From: Acidimicrobiales bacterium | GTDB lineage: Bacteria > Actinomycetota > Acidimicrobiia > Acidimicrobiales > SKKL01 | Length of the DNA stretch: 64,000 nucleotides | Direction: 5' to 3' | NCBI GenBank assembly: GCA_034521975.1 | Contig: JAXHLR010000006.1 | Span: forward strand, 310,001 to 374,000 | Shown here: one piece after another, positions 18,832 to 27,020 of the stretch | Position numbering within the stretch: position 1 is the first letter of the stretch | How the letters are laid out: the number at the start of each line of letters is the position of its first letter | Notes under the pieces: model-generated | Told to the model about the DNA's origin: nothing | What the model saw: only the letters and a program-made list of their open reading frames with translations | The model's database searches: none | Position numbers and translations under genes: made by a program

Positions 18832-21417
18832 GTGACTTCCGAGACCGCCTCGACCGAGATCGACCGCTACCGCCTTCCCCGAACGGTCGTGCCCTCGCAC
18901 TACGCGCTGGTGCTCGAACCCGACCTCGACTCGGCCCGCTTCGCAGGCTCGGTCCAGATCGACCTCGAGGTCATCGAGCCCGCCGACGAGCTGGTGCTCA
19001 ACGCCCTCGACCTCGACATCACCTCGGCTCGTCTGGTCGGGCCCAACGGCACGACGTTGACCGGCGACATCGCCTATGACCCCGGCACCGAGCGGGCCAT
19101 GATCGATCTCGATGAGGCCGCCGCGCCCGGCCACTGGCGCCTCGACCTCGACTTCGACGGCGAGCTGAACGACAAGCTGGTCGGCTTCTACCGGAGCACC
19201 TTCACCGACGACTCCGGCGAGCCGCGCACGATCGCGGTCACCCAGATGGAGTCCACCCACGCCCGTCGGGCCTTCCCCTGCTGGGACGAGCCCGACTTCA
19301 AGGCCACGTTCGCCGTCACCCTCGTCGTGGCCGAGGGGCTCACCGCCATCTCCAACGCAGCCCAGATCGGCGACGAGGAGACCGGTGACGGTCGGCGAAG
19401 GGTGCGCTTCGCGACCACGATGGCGATGTCGACCTACCTCGTCGCCTTCATCGTCGGCCCGCTGGAGGTCACCGCCCCGGTCACCACCAAGGGCGGGGTG
19501 CCGATCCGCCTCGTCCACCCGCCCGGCAAGGGTCACCTCACCCCCTACGCGCTCGACGCGGCGGTGTTCTGCCTCGACTTCTTCGCCGACTGGTTCGACA
19601 TCGCCTACCCCGGCGACAAGCTCGACCTCGTGGCGGTGCCCGACTTCGCCTTCGGGGCCATGGAGAACCTGGGCTGTGTCACCTTCCGCGAGGTGCTGTT
19701 GCTCATCGACCCCGACTCGGCCACCCAACCCGAGCTCGAGCGGTTGGTCGACGTGGTCGCCCACGAGCTGGCCCACATGTGGTTCGGCGACCTGGTGACC
19801 ATGGGCTGGTGGGAGGGCATCTGGCTGAACGAGGCCTTCGCCACCTTCATGGAGATGCTGGCCACCGACGCCTACCGGCCCGAGTGGCAGCGCTGGGTCA
19901 GCTTCGGGTTGGCGCGCACCGCCGCGTTCGATGTCGATGCGCTGGCCAACACCCGTCCCATCGAGTTTCCGGTGATCTCGCCCGAGGACGCCGAGGGCAT
20001 GTTCGACATCCTCACCTACGAGAAGGGAGCGGCGGTGCTGCGGATGCTCGAGCAGTACCTCGGCGCCGACGTGTTCCGCGCGGGGATACGCCAGTACCTG
20101 CGCACCCACGAGTACGGGAACACCGACACCACCGATCTGTGGGACGCCATCGACTCGGTGTGCGACGAGCCGGTTCGCCGCATCATGGACACTTGGATCT
20201 ACCAGGGCGGGTTCCCCGCGGTGAGCCTGGACACCGAGGCCGACGGGCGCCGAGTCCGACTCACCCAGGAACGCTTCCGCACCCTCGACCCCGCCGGCGA
20301 CGGCCACGACCGGGCCCAGTGGGCGGTGCCGGTCACGCTGCGCATCGGCCGCGGCACCACCTCGTCGATCGAACGGGTCCTGCTCGACGGAGACACCGTC
20401 ACCGTCGAGCTCGACTCGCCGGCCGACTGGGTGCTGGTCAACGCCGACAGCACCGGGTTCTACCGGGCCCACTACGCGCCCGCAGCCCGCGAGGCGCTCA
20501 TCGAGGCCCGGCGTTCGCTGTCGAACCTCGAGCGGTACAGCCTGGTCGACGACGCCTGGGCAGCGGTCCTGGCGGCCGAGCTCGATGCCCCTGGATTCCT
20601 CGACCTGTGCCGCCGGCTCGCCGTGGACGAGGACGATCTCGCCGTGTGGCAGCGGCTGGCCGCCGGGCTTGGTTCGCTCGACCGGATCGTGCCCGACGAC
20701 GCTCGTGACCCCTGGGCGGCAACGGTCCGCTCGATCGTCGCGCCGGCCCTCGACCGGATGGGTTGGGAACCGACCGGCGACGAGGACGAACGGCATCGCC
20801 AGCTGCGGGGGACCTTGGTGCGGACCCTCGCCATCCTCGGCGACGACACCGCCGCGATCGAGCGGGCCCGCTCGATCCACGACCGGGCACTGGCAGGCGA
20901 GTCAGGGTTCGATCCCGCGCTCGTTGCCGCCTCGGTCGAGGTCGTGGCCGCCACCGGCACCGCCGAGGACTTCGACCGTTTTGTCGAACACCAGGAGCAC
21001 GCCGACACCCCCCAGGAACGCCAGCGCTACCTGCACACGCTCGCCGACTTCCCCGGCGAGGCCGAGTTCGTCCGGCTGCTCGACATGAGCTTGACCGACG
21101 CCGTACGGACCCAGGACGCGGCCTTCGTGCTCCGCCGGGCGATGCACAACCGCGAGCACGGCCCCCGGGCGTGGGAGTTCGTCCGCGACCGGTGGGACGC
21201 GGTCAACGAACGGCTGCCGTCGATGACCATCGTGAGGATGCTCGACGGGGTGCGCTCGATGTCCACGCCGGAGCTGGCCGCCGACGTCGAGGCGTTCTTC
21301 GCCGACCATCCGCTCCCCCAGGCCACCAAGACCCTCGCCCAGCACCTCGAGGCGATGCGGGTCAACGTCGGGCTGCGCGAGCGCGAGTCGCGACGGATCG
21401 CCGACGCGGTGTCCTGA
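18832..21417 (+). CDS. pepN: Aminopeptidase N (M1 family metallopeptidase)
   Basis: The product is 861 residues from GTG 18832; the frame is open for another kilobase upstream but that part lies antisense to the kinase. It removes N-terminal amino acids from peptides in the cytoplasm. The exopeptidase motif FGAMENLG and the zinc site HELAHMW followed 18 residues later by Glu in NEAFATF are intact. An ERAP1-like helical C-terminal domain follows (from about residue 540). No signal peptide is seen. It is typical in length for actinobacterial PepN. Confidence 0.95.
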   Translation: MTSETASTEIDRYRLPRTVVPSHYALVLEPDLDSARFAGSVQIDLEVIEPADELVLNALDLDITSARLVGPNGTTLTGDIAYDPGTERAMIDLDEAAAPGHWRLDLDFDGELNDKLVGFYRSTFTDDSGEPRTIAVTQMESTHARRAFPCWDEPDFKATFAVTLVVAEGLTAISNAAQIGDEETGDGRRRVRFATTMAMSTYLVAFIVGPLEVTAPVTTKGGVPIRLVHPPGKGHLTPYALDAAVFCLDFFADWFDIAYPGDKLDLVAVPDFAFGAMENLGCVTFREVLLLIDPDSATQPELERLVDVVAHELAHMWFGDLVTMGWWEGIWLNEAFATFMEMLATDAYRPEWQRWVSFGLARTAAFDVDALANTRPIEFPVISPEDAEGMFDILTYEKGAAVLRMLEQYLGADVFRAGIRQYLRTHEYGNTDTTDLWDAIDSVCDEPVRRIMDTWIYQGGFPAVSLDTEADGRRVRLTQERFRTLDPAGDGHDRAQWAVPVTLRIGRGTTSSIERVLLDGDTVTVELDSPADWVLVNADSTGFYRAHYAPAAREALIEARRSLSNLERYSLVDDAWAAVLAAELDAPGFLDLCRRLAVDEDDLAVWQRLAAGLGSLDRIVPDDARDPWAATVRSIVAPALDRMGWEPTGDEDERHRQLRGTLVRTLAILGDDTAAIERARSIHDRALAGESGFDPALVAASVEVVAATGTAEDFDRFVEHQEHADTPQERQRYLHTLADFPGEAEFVRLLDMSLTDAVRTQDAAFVLRRAMHNREHGPRAWEFVRDRWDAVNERLPSMTIVRMLDGVRSMSTPELAADVEAFFADHPLPQATKTLAQHLEAMRVNVGLRERESRRIADAVS

Positions 21418-21423
21418 ACCGCG

Positions 21424-22554
21424 GTGGCGGGATATCCACCTCGAAGCTGGGGCGGTCCACGGGTCGAGCTCTTCGCGATCGAGCCCCGTGCCGTCCAGCT
21501 GACGTGGGTGGGCCTCCCCCCGGGCCCGGTCCGGGTGCTGGTCGGCGACCATCAGGTGCTGGCCGACAGCGACGGGGGACCCGGGGGTGTCGTCGTCGAG
21601 CCGCTTCGCCCCGGTGCGAGCTACCGCGTCCGGGTCGAGGCGGCCGGGCTGAGCCGCACGCTCACCGCTCGCACCCCGGCTCCGCCCCCGGGCGAGGAGC
21701 TGTTCCGCCTGGCCACGGTGAGCGACATCCACATCGGACTCGACCACTTCGGGCTCTCGCGGCGGATGCGCGAACGGCGGCCCGCCGATCACCCCCACGC
21801 CTACCGGTGCGGCCGCGCCGCGCTGGCCGAAGCGGCCGCGTGGGGCGCCGAGCACCTGGTGGTGAAGGGTGATCTCGTGGAGCGGAGCCGACCGCACGAG
21901 TGGGAGGTGGCCGACCACCTGCTGGCCACGACCGGGCTGCCGACGACGTTGGTGCCAGGGAACCACGAGGTGAAGCCCAACCGGCCCATGAACGCGCCGT
22001 CTCCCCTGCCGATGAGCGGCGTCGAGATCGTCGACCACCTGTCGCACCACGACCTCCCGGGCCTGCGCCTCATCTTGGTCAACTCGACGGTCGAGGGGCG
22101 GGGCCTCGGAGCGGTCGCCCACCTCGCCGAGGAGGTCGCGGACCTCGCCGCGAGCACCGACCTGCCGGTGCTGATCGCCATGCACCAGCATCCCCAGCGC
22201 TTCGAGATGCCGTGGTTCTGGCCGCCGGGGATTCCCGGACGGGAGGCCCGACGGTTCATGACGGCGGTGGGGCGAGCCAACCCACGGGCGCTGTTCACCT
22301 CGGGGCACACCCACCGCAACCGGGCCCGTCGCGACGGACCGGTCGTGGCCACCGAGGTCGGCTCGACCAAGGACTTCCCCGGCGTGTGGGCCGGCTACAC
22401 GGTCTACGAGGGCGGCCTCACCCAGACCGTGCGCCGCACCCTCGCACCAGACGCCATGGGTTGGACCGAGTACTCGCGCCGTGCGGTGCTCGGTGTGTGG
22501 GGTCGCTGGTCGCCCGGCACGCTCGCCGACCGCTGCGTGACGATGACCTGGTAG
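21424..22554 (+). CDS. Calcineurin-like metallophosphoesterase
   Basis: The product is 376 residues, starting at GTG 21424, 6 bases after the pepN stop. Residues 1-85 form a fibronectin-III-like beta domain (VQLTWVGLPPGPVRVLV). The catalytic domain carries the full metal motif series: SDIHIG, KGDLVE, PGNHE, AMHQHP and SGHTHRN. This set coordinates two metal ions for phosphoester cleavage. The substrate is not evident. There is no signal peptide, so it is likely cytoplasmic and co-transcribed with pepN. Confidence 0.87.
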   Translation: MAGYPPRSWGGPRVELFAIEPRAVQLTWVGLPPGPVRVLVGDHQVLADSDGGPGGVVVEPLRPGASYRVRVEAAGLSRTLTARTPAPPPGEELFRLATVSDIHIGLDHFGLSRRMRERRPADHPHAYRCGRAALAEAAAWGAEHLVVKGDLVERSRPHEWEVADHLLATTGLPTTLVPGNHEVKPNRPMNAPSPLPMSGVEIVDHLSHHDLPGLRLILVNSTVEGRGLGAVAHLAEEVADLAASTDLPVLIAMHQHPQRFEMPWFWPPGIPGREARRFMTAVGRANPRALFTSGHTHRNRARRDGPVVATEVGSTKDFPGVWAGYTVYEGGLTQTVRRTLAPDAMGWTEYSRRAVLGVWGRWSPGTLADRCVTMTW

Positions 22555-22576
22555 CGCCGAACAGCCCTGCCCTTCG

Positions 22577-22604
22577 TGTCGCATACTTGCTACACTTGTC
22601 GCAT
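22577..22604 (+). promoter_or_regulatory. Leaderless promoter and direct-repeat operator of the first toxin-antitoxin module
   Basis: Two copies of TGTCGCAT (22577-22584 and 22597-22604) lie exactly 20 bases apart, two helical turns, flanking a -10-like TACACT at 22591-22596. Six bases separate TACACT from the antitoxin ATG, so transcription should start at or next to the A of ATG. The second repeat overlaps the start codon. This layout suits autorepression by the antitoxin or the toxin-antitoxin complex. Confidence 0.5.
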
Positions 22605-22857
22605 GTCCGAGGTGGCCTCTCGCGAGCTGCGCAACTCCACACGGTCGCTGCTCAACCGCGTCGAGTCGGGCGAGACCCTCACGATCACCGTCGACGGCCG
22701 GCCCACCGCCGTCCTCGCCCCGATCGGACGCCGACCTCGTTGGGTGCCCCGCGACGAGTTCGCATCGACCGTGCTCCGCCAACAGGCCGATCCCGGTCTC
22801 GCCGGCGACCTCCAGGAGCTTGCCGGCGAGATGACCGACGAGCTCCCCCTGTCGTGA
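22603..22857 (+). CDS. Phd/YefM family antitoxin
   Basis: The product is 84 residues. The N-terminal half (VASRELRNSTRSLLNRVESG, then ITVDGRPTAVLAPI) is the Phd/YefM DNA-binding fold. The C-terminal part is the less conserved toxin-binding tail. It would neutralise the adjacent PIN-domain RNase and repress its own promoter. The stop overlaps the toxin start as GTGA, the usual coupling. The ATG at 22603 follows a -10-like hexamer by six bases and has no ribosome binding site, which suggests a leaderless mRNA. Confidence 0.85.
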   Translation: MSEVASRELRNSTRSLLNRVESGETLTITVDGRPTAVLAPIGRRPRWVPRDEFASTVLRQQADPGLAGDLQELAGEMTDELPLS

Positions 22858-23241
22858 GCCGCGGTCTCGCCGACACGTCGATCTTCATCGCCCGCGAGGA
22901 CGGTCGCCCCTTGGCGGTCGAGGCGCTGCCAGATGAGCTGGCCGTGTCGATCATCACGATCGGCGAGCTTCGGGCCGGTGTCCTGGCAGCCAGCACCGTC
23001 GCGGGCCGCGATCGCCGGCTGGCCACCCTGACCGCTGCGTTGCAGTTGAGCCCGGTCCCGATCGACGACTCGATCGCCGCAACGTGGGCTCGCCTGCGCG
23101 TGCTGCTGCGCGACAGCGGCCAACGGATGCCGGTCAACGACTCGTGGATCGCCGCGACCGCAATGGCCCTCGACGTTCCCGGTGGTGACTCAGGACGATG
23201 ACTTTCCCGAGCTCGAGGATCTCGTCGTCACGAGGGTGTGA
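22854..23241 (+). pseudogene. VapC-like PIN-domain toxin with a frameshift near the C-terminus
   Basis: The start GTG 22854 overlaps the antitoxin stop. Residues 1-105 form a PIN domain: LADTSIFIARE supplies the first Asp, ITIGELRAG the Glu, and PVNDSWIAATAMAL the third acidic residue. At about 23175 the frame ends in GGDSGR (stop at 23201). The +1 frame continues as VVTQDDDFPELEDLVV to TGA 23239-23241, which is the conserved end of PIN toxins, including the last acidic residue. One extra base in the run CCCGGTGG explains the break. It would be an RNase toxin if intact; it is either inactivated or a sequencing error. Confidence 0.75.
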
Positions 23242-23245
23242 GGAA

Positions 23246-24028
23246 TCACTCGCCGATGCGTGGTCCGGGCTGGGCGAACTGCCAGTGTCGGCCTTCGCAG
23301 TCCTTGGCCGTGTATGAGCGGTAGCCGTGCTCGGTGATCGTCGTGATGATCTCGGCACCCGAGGCCCCGGCGTGTTCAAGGTGGGCATCGAGATCATCGA
23401 CGAAGACGATCGGCGTGTCGGTCCCTATCGTTCCGCCTCCGCCCCACAGCACGACGAGGCCGTTTCCGATGCGGAACTCGATCCACGTGTACAAGGGGTC
23501 GCCCTCGGTCTCGGGGATGTCGCTCGTGCATTCGAGTTGGAACACGTCGGCCAGCCAGCGAGCAGTTGCCGCAGGAGTTGCCGAGCGCAGCCCAAGACCG
23601 AGTCGTCCAGGGTGCGGGCGTCTCCGTCCAGCCTCGCGGCGGGCGATGTGGCGAGGAAACCATTGCGGAGCCATCCTCAACATCGACAGCTGCGCAGTGC
23701 CGTCGACTCCGTCTGGCACGAGTCCGGTCACGGTGACACGAGTCCCGTCTGCGTGTGGGGCGAAGGTCACCTCGATCGTGACGTCATCGCGCGTGGTCCA
23801 CGCGAGCCGAGCGCCAGGTTCCCAGACGGTGATCGTGCCCAAGACGCGTTCCTCGTCTCCGTGGTCCTCGACGAGTCGCCCGCCGACCCCGGGCTCGATT
23901 CGTCGCTCGACCAGCCGCCACGACTGGTCGGCATCGATCGGGCCGTCGCCCCACCACTGGTCATACTCTTCCGTGAAGGCCACGAAGGCGGCCATGGGAT
24001 CGACCTCGACGTCGATCCCGGTGGTCAT
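23246..24028 (-). CDS. SRPBCC (AHSA1-like) and VOC domain fusion protein
   Basis: The product is 260 residues from ATG 24028; a GTG at 24037 would instead overlap the upstream ArsR-type gene by GTGA. Residues 1-140 are an SRPBCC/AHSA1-type domain (AFTEEYDQWWGDGPI, GGRLVEDHGDEERVLGTITV, WEPGARLAWTTRDD). Residues about 150-260 are a vicinal-oxygen-chelate (glyoxalase-like) domain (LGLRSATPAATARWLADVF, FVDDLDAHLEHAGASGAEI, DCEGRHWQFAQP). Each half alone is usually a small ligand-binding protein. The ArsR regulator plus AHSA1 pairing is common in actinobacteria. The function is unknown. Confidence 0.78.
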   Translation of the reverse strand: MTTGIDVEVDPMAAFVAFTEEYDQWWGDGPIDADQSWRLVERRIEPGVGGRLVEDHGDEERVLGTITVWEPGARLAWTTRDDVTIEVTFAPHADGTRVTVTGLVPDGVDGTAQLSMLRMAPQWFPRHIARREAGRRRPHPGRLGLGLRSATPAATARWLADVFQLECTSDIPETEGDPLYTWIEFRIGNGLVVLWGGGGTIGTDTPIVFVDDLDAHLEHAGASGAEIITTITEHGYRSYTAKDCEGRHWQFAQPGPRIGE

Positions 24029-24033
24029 GGCGC

Positions 24034-24417
24034 TCACTGGTCCTTGGCCTCCACGTGTCGTTTGAACGAGCCGAGTTGGTCGCGCCACTCGGCATGTAGC
24101 TGGTCGAGGTACGCCTGGACGGCGACGAGGGAGTCCGGGCGAAGCTTGAACAGCCGCACCCGTGCGTCCTCTGGGATGCGTTCGTCCTCGACGATCGAGG
24201 CGTCGAGCAGCAACTTGAGGTGGCGACTGGGGGCCGATGCGGAAGCCCCGACCTCGTCTGCGAGCTCGCCGGCGCGGCGCGGCCCACTGCCGAGGCTGAT
24301 CACCTGCCGCAGGAGCTGCAGAGCTTCAGTACATCCACCAGAGAGTCGCCGGACTATCGAGGCGAGCCCAACCGCGAGACAGATGGTGCCTGCCCTCGCC
24401 GGTGACGGTGGCCGCAC
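24034..24417 (-). CDS. ArsR family transcriptional regulator, N-terminus uncertain
   Basis: The winged-helix core is clear: RRAGELADEVGASASAPSRH (recognition helix), then LLLDASIVEDERIPEDARVR and LFKLRPDSLVAVQAYLDQ. These match ArsR-type regulators that accompany AHSA1-domain proteins. The expected first helix (an ALADPTRR-like segment) is missing or distorted. The only in-frame starts are GTG 24417 or a GTG inside the domain, so an upstream indel is likely. It is in frame with the decayed PIN gene above it, giving one long open frame. Its stop lies 6 bases before the SRPBCC-VOC start. Confidence 0.6.
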   Translation of the reverse strand: MRPPSPARAGTICLAVGLASIVRRLSGGCTEALQLLRQVISLGSGPRRAGELADEVGASASAPSRHLKLLLDASIVEDERIPEDARVRLFKLRPDSLVAVQAYLDQLHAEWRDQLGSFKRHVEAKDQ

Positions 24418-24419
24418 TG

Positions 24420-24813
24420 GGCGCCAAGTCGGTCGAAGGCCATCCGAGAGAGCGAGTCGCCTGGGCCGGTGGACGTCAAGGTGAGCACGGCGGTAGCTGG
24501 CCCAGCACGCCGACGATGCAAGAGCGTCGAGCGAGCGGCACAGCGTGACCTCGGCGATCCGTGCCGCTTCGTTGCACGTCGTGGGGTCGAGCCCGACCAG
24601 CGCGAACGCGTCGAGATCCCGGGAGAACTGCTCGCGACTGGAGCTGAGTGCCGAGCCGTCGAGCAACCGACTGAGGTTGCGGCGAACCTCGACCTCAGTG
24701 AGGCGTGAGGTGACGAGGACCGGGTCCGCCGCCATCAGCCCAACCGCCGCCTCGGAGTCGTGCTCGTCCACGTAACGCTTGAGCAATGCGCTCGAGTCGA
24801 CGTAGAGCGTCAC
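24420..24813 (-). pseudogene. Decayed VapC-like PIN-domain toxin
   Basis: GTG 24813 overlaps the antitoxin stop as GTGA. The first 90 residues are a normal PIN start: TLYVDSSALLKRYVDEHDSE with the catalytic Asp, then TSRLTEVEVRRNLSRLL with the Glu. After LCRSLDAL at about 24530 the expected HLASAL helix and the VLTxD strand are scrambled between frames. At least one indel is needed, and the frame then runs into the ArsR gene without a stop. This toxin is therefore very probably inactive. Confidence 0.65.
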
Positions 24814-25064
24814 CCGCGATCCTCGTCGAGGACCTCGAGCGCTCCCATGGGCGACCGATGGCGCTGAGCGGCGGCCAAACCCGTTCGGCGTGGTGCCTCG
24901 ATCCATCCCTCGTCGATGCCGCGCTCGATCGCGGACTCGGCGGCGAAGGGCACCAGGCGAGCGACCGGTCGTCCACGATCGGTCACCACAACGGACTCGC
25001 CGGCCTCGACCTTGCCGAGGTACTCCGACAGCCGAGCCTTCAGCTCGCGAACCCCGATCTCCAT
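24810..25064 (-). CDS. Phd/YefM family antitoxin (second module)
   Basis: The product is 84 residues. IGVRELKARLSEYLGKVEAG and VVVTDRGRPVARLVPF form the Phd/YefM dimerisation and DNA-binding fold. The tail (IERGIDEGWIEAPRRTGLA) should wrap the toxin. The stop overlaps the PIN-gene start by GTGA. A TAGTGT hexamer ends six bases before the ATG and no ribosome binding site is present, so the mRNA is probably leaderless. It appears intact although its toxin is decayed. Confidence 0.85.
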   Translation of the reverse strand: MEIGVRELKARLSEYLGKVEAGESVVVTDRGRPVARLVPFAAESAIERGIDEGWIEAPRRTGLAAAQRHRSPMGALEVLDEDRG

Positions 25065-25097
25065 GTGACCACACTATCGAAGGTTGTGGTCACATGG
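25061..25097 (-). promoter_or_regulatory. Palindromic operator and leaderless promoter of the second toxin-antitoxin module
   Basis: A perfect 13-bp inverted repeat, CCATGTGACCACA at 25061-25073 and its complement at 25085-25097, has an 11-base spacer and includes the antitoxin start codon. The -10-like TAGTGT (25071-25076 on the - strand) lies within it. A protein bound here would block its own promoter, the standard autoregulation of Phd-type antitoxins. Confidence 0.6.
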
Positions 25098-25298
25098 CAG
25101 GCACGACACACGTCATGGCAGACGGCACGATCGAGCGAACACCCTGAAGCTCAGGGCAGATAGATCTGGCACCATGGCCGTCATCGCTGCACCCGGCACC
25201 GGCGAGCACCAGGACCGGCGCGATCACACGAACTCGCATCGCTCACCATCCATCGTCCGCCTCACGGTCCGGCGGTGGGTACCATGCGGGCTCCTCGT

Positions 25299-26738
25299 TC
25301 AGCCGCCCAGGTCGACCTCGGGATAGAGACGGAAGCGGCTGAGCAGCTCGGCGCAACGCGTGCGGGCATCGGCGGCCACCGACTCGTCGAGGGTGTACTT
25401 CGCCTTCGACTGGGCGCCGCTCTTGGTGAGGTTGGGCTCGGCCGCCTTGAGCAACGAGGCGATGATGTCGGCCACCTCGTCCATCTCGGCGGTGCCCATG
25501 CCCAGGGTGGTGAGCGCGGGCGTGCCCATCCGGATGCCCGACGCGTACCAGGCGCCGTTGGGATCGTTGGGGATGGAGTTGCGGTTGGTGACCACTCCCC
25601 CGTCGAGCAGGACCGACTCGGCCTGGCGACCGGTGAGCCCGACGCTAAAGAACACGTCGAGCAACACGATGTGGTTGTCGGTGCCACCCGAGGCGACGGT
25701 GATGTCGCGCTTCATCAGCGCATCGGCCAGCGCCTGGGAGTTGGCGACGATCTGCTGGGCGTAGTCGACGAACTCGGGGCGGCGGGCCTCGGCGAAGGCA
25801 ACCGCCTTGGCCGCCATGACATGTCCCATCGGGCCGCCGAGCACCATCGGACAGCCCTTGTCGACGAACTCGGCGTACTCCTCGGTGCACAGCACCAGAC
25901 CGCCACGAGGGCCCCGCAGCGACTTGTGGGTGGTGGAGGTGACCACGTGGGCATGGGGCACCGGGTCGAAGTCGCCGGTGAGCACCTTGCCCGCCACCAG
26001 TCCGGCGAAGTGGGCCATGTCGACCATGAAGGTGGCCCCGACCTCGTCGGCGATCTCGCGCAGGATCCGGAAGTTGGGGTTGCGGGGGTAGGCCGAGTAG
26101 CCGGCGACGAGGATCAACGGCCGGAACTCCTGGGCCTGGGCCCGGATGGCGTCGTAGTCGAGCAGGCCAGTGTGCGGGTCGACGCCGTAGCTGCGCTGGT
26201 CGAACATCTTGCCGGAGATGTTGGGCCGGAAGCCGTGGGTGAGGTGCCCGCCGGCGTCGAGCGACAGACCGAGCAAGCGCTGGTTGCCGAGGTCGTGGCG
26301 CAGCTGGTCCCAGTCCTCGTCGCTCAGGTCGTTGACGTGGCCGACCCCCAGCTCGGACAACCGTGGCGCCTCGACCCGGGCAGCGAGGATGGCCCAGAAG
26401 GCGACCAGGTTGGCGTCGATACCCGAGTGGGGCTGCACATAGGCGTGCTCGGCGCCGAACAGCTCGCGGGCGTGCTCGGCGGCGATGCGCTCGACCTCGT
26501 CGACCACCTCGCAACCGGCATAGAAGCGGTGGCCGGGCGTGCCCTCGGCGTACTTGTCGCTCAGCCAGTTGCCCATGGCCAGCAGCACGGCGGGCGAGGC
26601 GTAGTTCTCCGACGCGATCAGCTTGAGCTGGCGCCGCTGGTTGTCGAGCTCGGCGCCGATGGCGGCGGCGATGCGGGGCTCGGACGCCTCGACGACCGAC
26701 AGCGCCGATCGAAAGGCAGTGGTCTCGGGGGTGCTCAT
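25299..26738 (-). CDS. glyA: Serine hydroxymethyltransferase
   Basis: The product is 479 residues from ATG 26738 with a GGAGG ribosome binding site 5 bases upstream. It converts serine and tetrahydrofolate to glycine and 5,10-methylene-tetrahydrofolate with pyridoxal phosphate. The PLP lysine lies in [16 protein letters not shown]. The N-terminal folate segment [12 protein letters not shown] and [15 protein letters not shown] are intact. Length is somewhat above the usual 420-430 because of insertions around residues 120-160 and a longer tail. The gene is preceded by a ZTP riboswitch in its 5' leader. Confidence 0.95.
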   Translation of the reverse strand: MSTPETTAFRSALSVVEASEPRIAAAIGAELDNQRRQLKLIASENYASPAVLLAMGNWLSDKYAEGTPGHRFYAGCEVVDEVERIAAEHARELFGAEHAYVQPHSGIDANLVAFWAILAARVEAPRLSELGVGHVNDLSDEDWDQLRHDLGNQRLLGLSLDAGGHLTHGFRPNISGKMFDQRSYGVDPHTGLLDYDAIRAQAQEFRPLILVAGYSAYPRNPNFRILREIADEVGATFMVDMAHFAGLVAGKVLTGDFDPVPHAHVVTSTTHKSLRGPRGGLVLCTEEYAEFVDKGCPMVLGGPMGHVMAAKAVAFAEARRPEFVDYAQQIVANSQALADALMKRDITVASGGTDNHIVLLDVFFSVGLTGRQAESVLLDGGVVTNRNSIPNDPNGAWYASGIRMGTPALTTLGMGTAEMDEVADIIASLLKAAEPNLTKSGAQSKAKYTLDESVAADARTRCAELLSRFRLYPEVDLGG

Positions 26739-26799
26739 GACGGCCTCCAGGATGAAGCGATGTGGTGGCCCAGGCGCACGGCACGACGCGCACCGCAAC

Positions 26800-26875
26800 C
26801 TCCGCGGTACGAGGCCGCTCCCCGGTGGTGTGCTCCACCCGAACGCCAGTCACGACCCAGCGTCGATCCTACTGC
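26800..26875 (-). promoter_or_regulatory. ZTP (pfl) riboswitch upstream of glyA
   Basis: Read on the - strand, the leader contains GGGTCGTGACTGGCG (about 26858-26844), then 15 bases, then CCACCGGGGAGCGGCC (about 26828-26813). These are the two conserved blocks of the pfl/ZTP aptamer, which senses ZTP/ZMP and turns on folate one-carbon genes, glyA among its known targets. It ends about 65 bases before the glyA start. The stretch between (CCGCGGAGGTTGCGG and following) is the likely expression platform. Confidence 0.85.
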
Positions 26876-26925
26876 CAGGGAGGGACCAGATGTATCCGAC
26901 CGAGCCCGACCCCTCCATCGAAACT

Positions 26926-26976
26926 GCGCGCCTGCGTCGCGCTCAGCGCGACAGATCCGCGCAATTTGGGCGGGAG
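26926..26976. repeat. Palindromic repeat, copy 1 (terminator-like)
   Basis: A hairpin with outer stem GCGCG/CGCGC, mismatched middle and inner stem GTCGCGC-TCA-GCGCGAC (26926-26962) is followed by AATTTGGGCGGGAG. A near-identical unit occurs at 45829-45879. Both copies lie just past the 3' end of a - strand gene, here the ferredoxin reductase (ending at 27021), so the hairpin may terminate transcription. It could also be a dispersed REP-like element. Confidence 0.6.
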
Positions 26977-27020
26977 GTGGGCGGGAGGTGGGTGCGAAGG
27001 TGGGCCGGCCATGGGGCGGG

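Noticed and set aside
18784-20880. A 698-residue - strand frame opposite aminopeptidase N
   Set aside because: The + strand has the complete M1 motif set; the - strand frame is rich in Gly, Val and Arg and has no recognisable domain.
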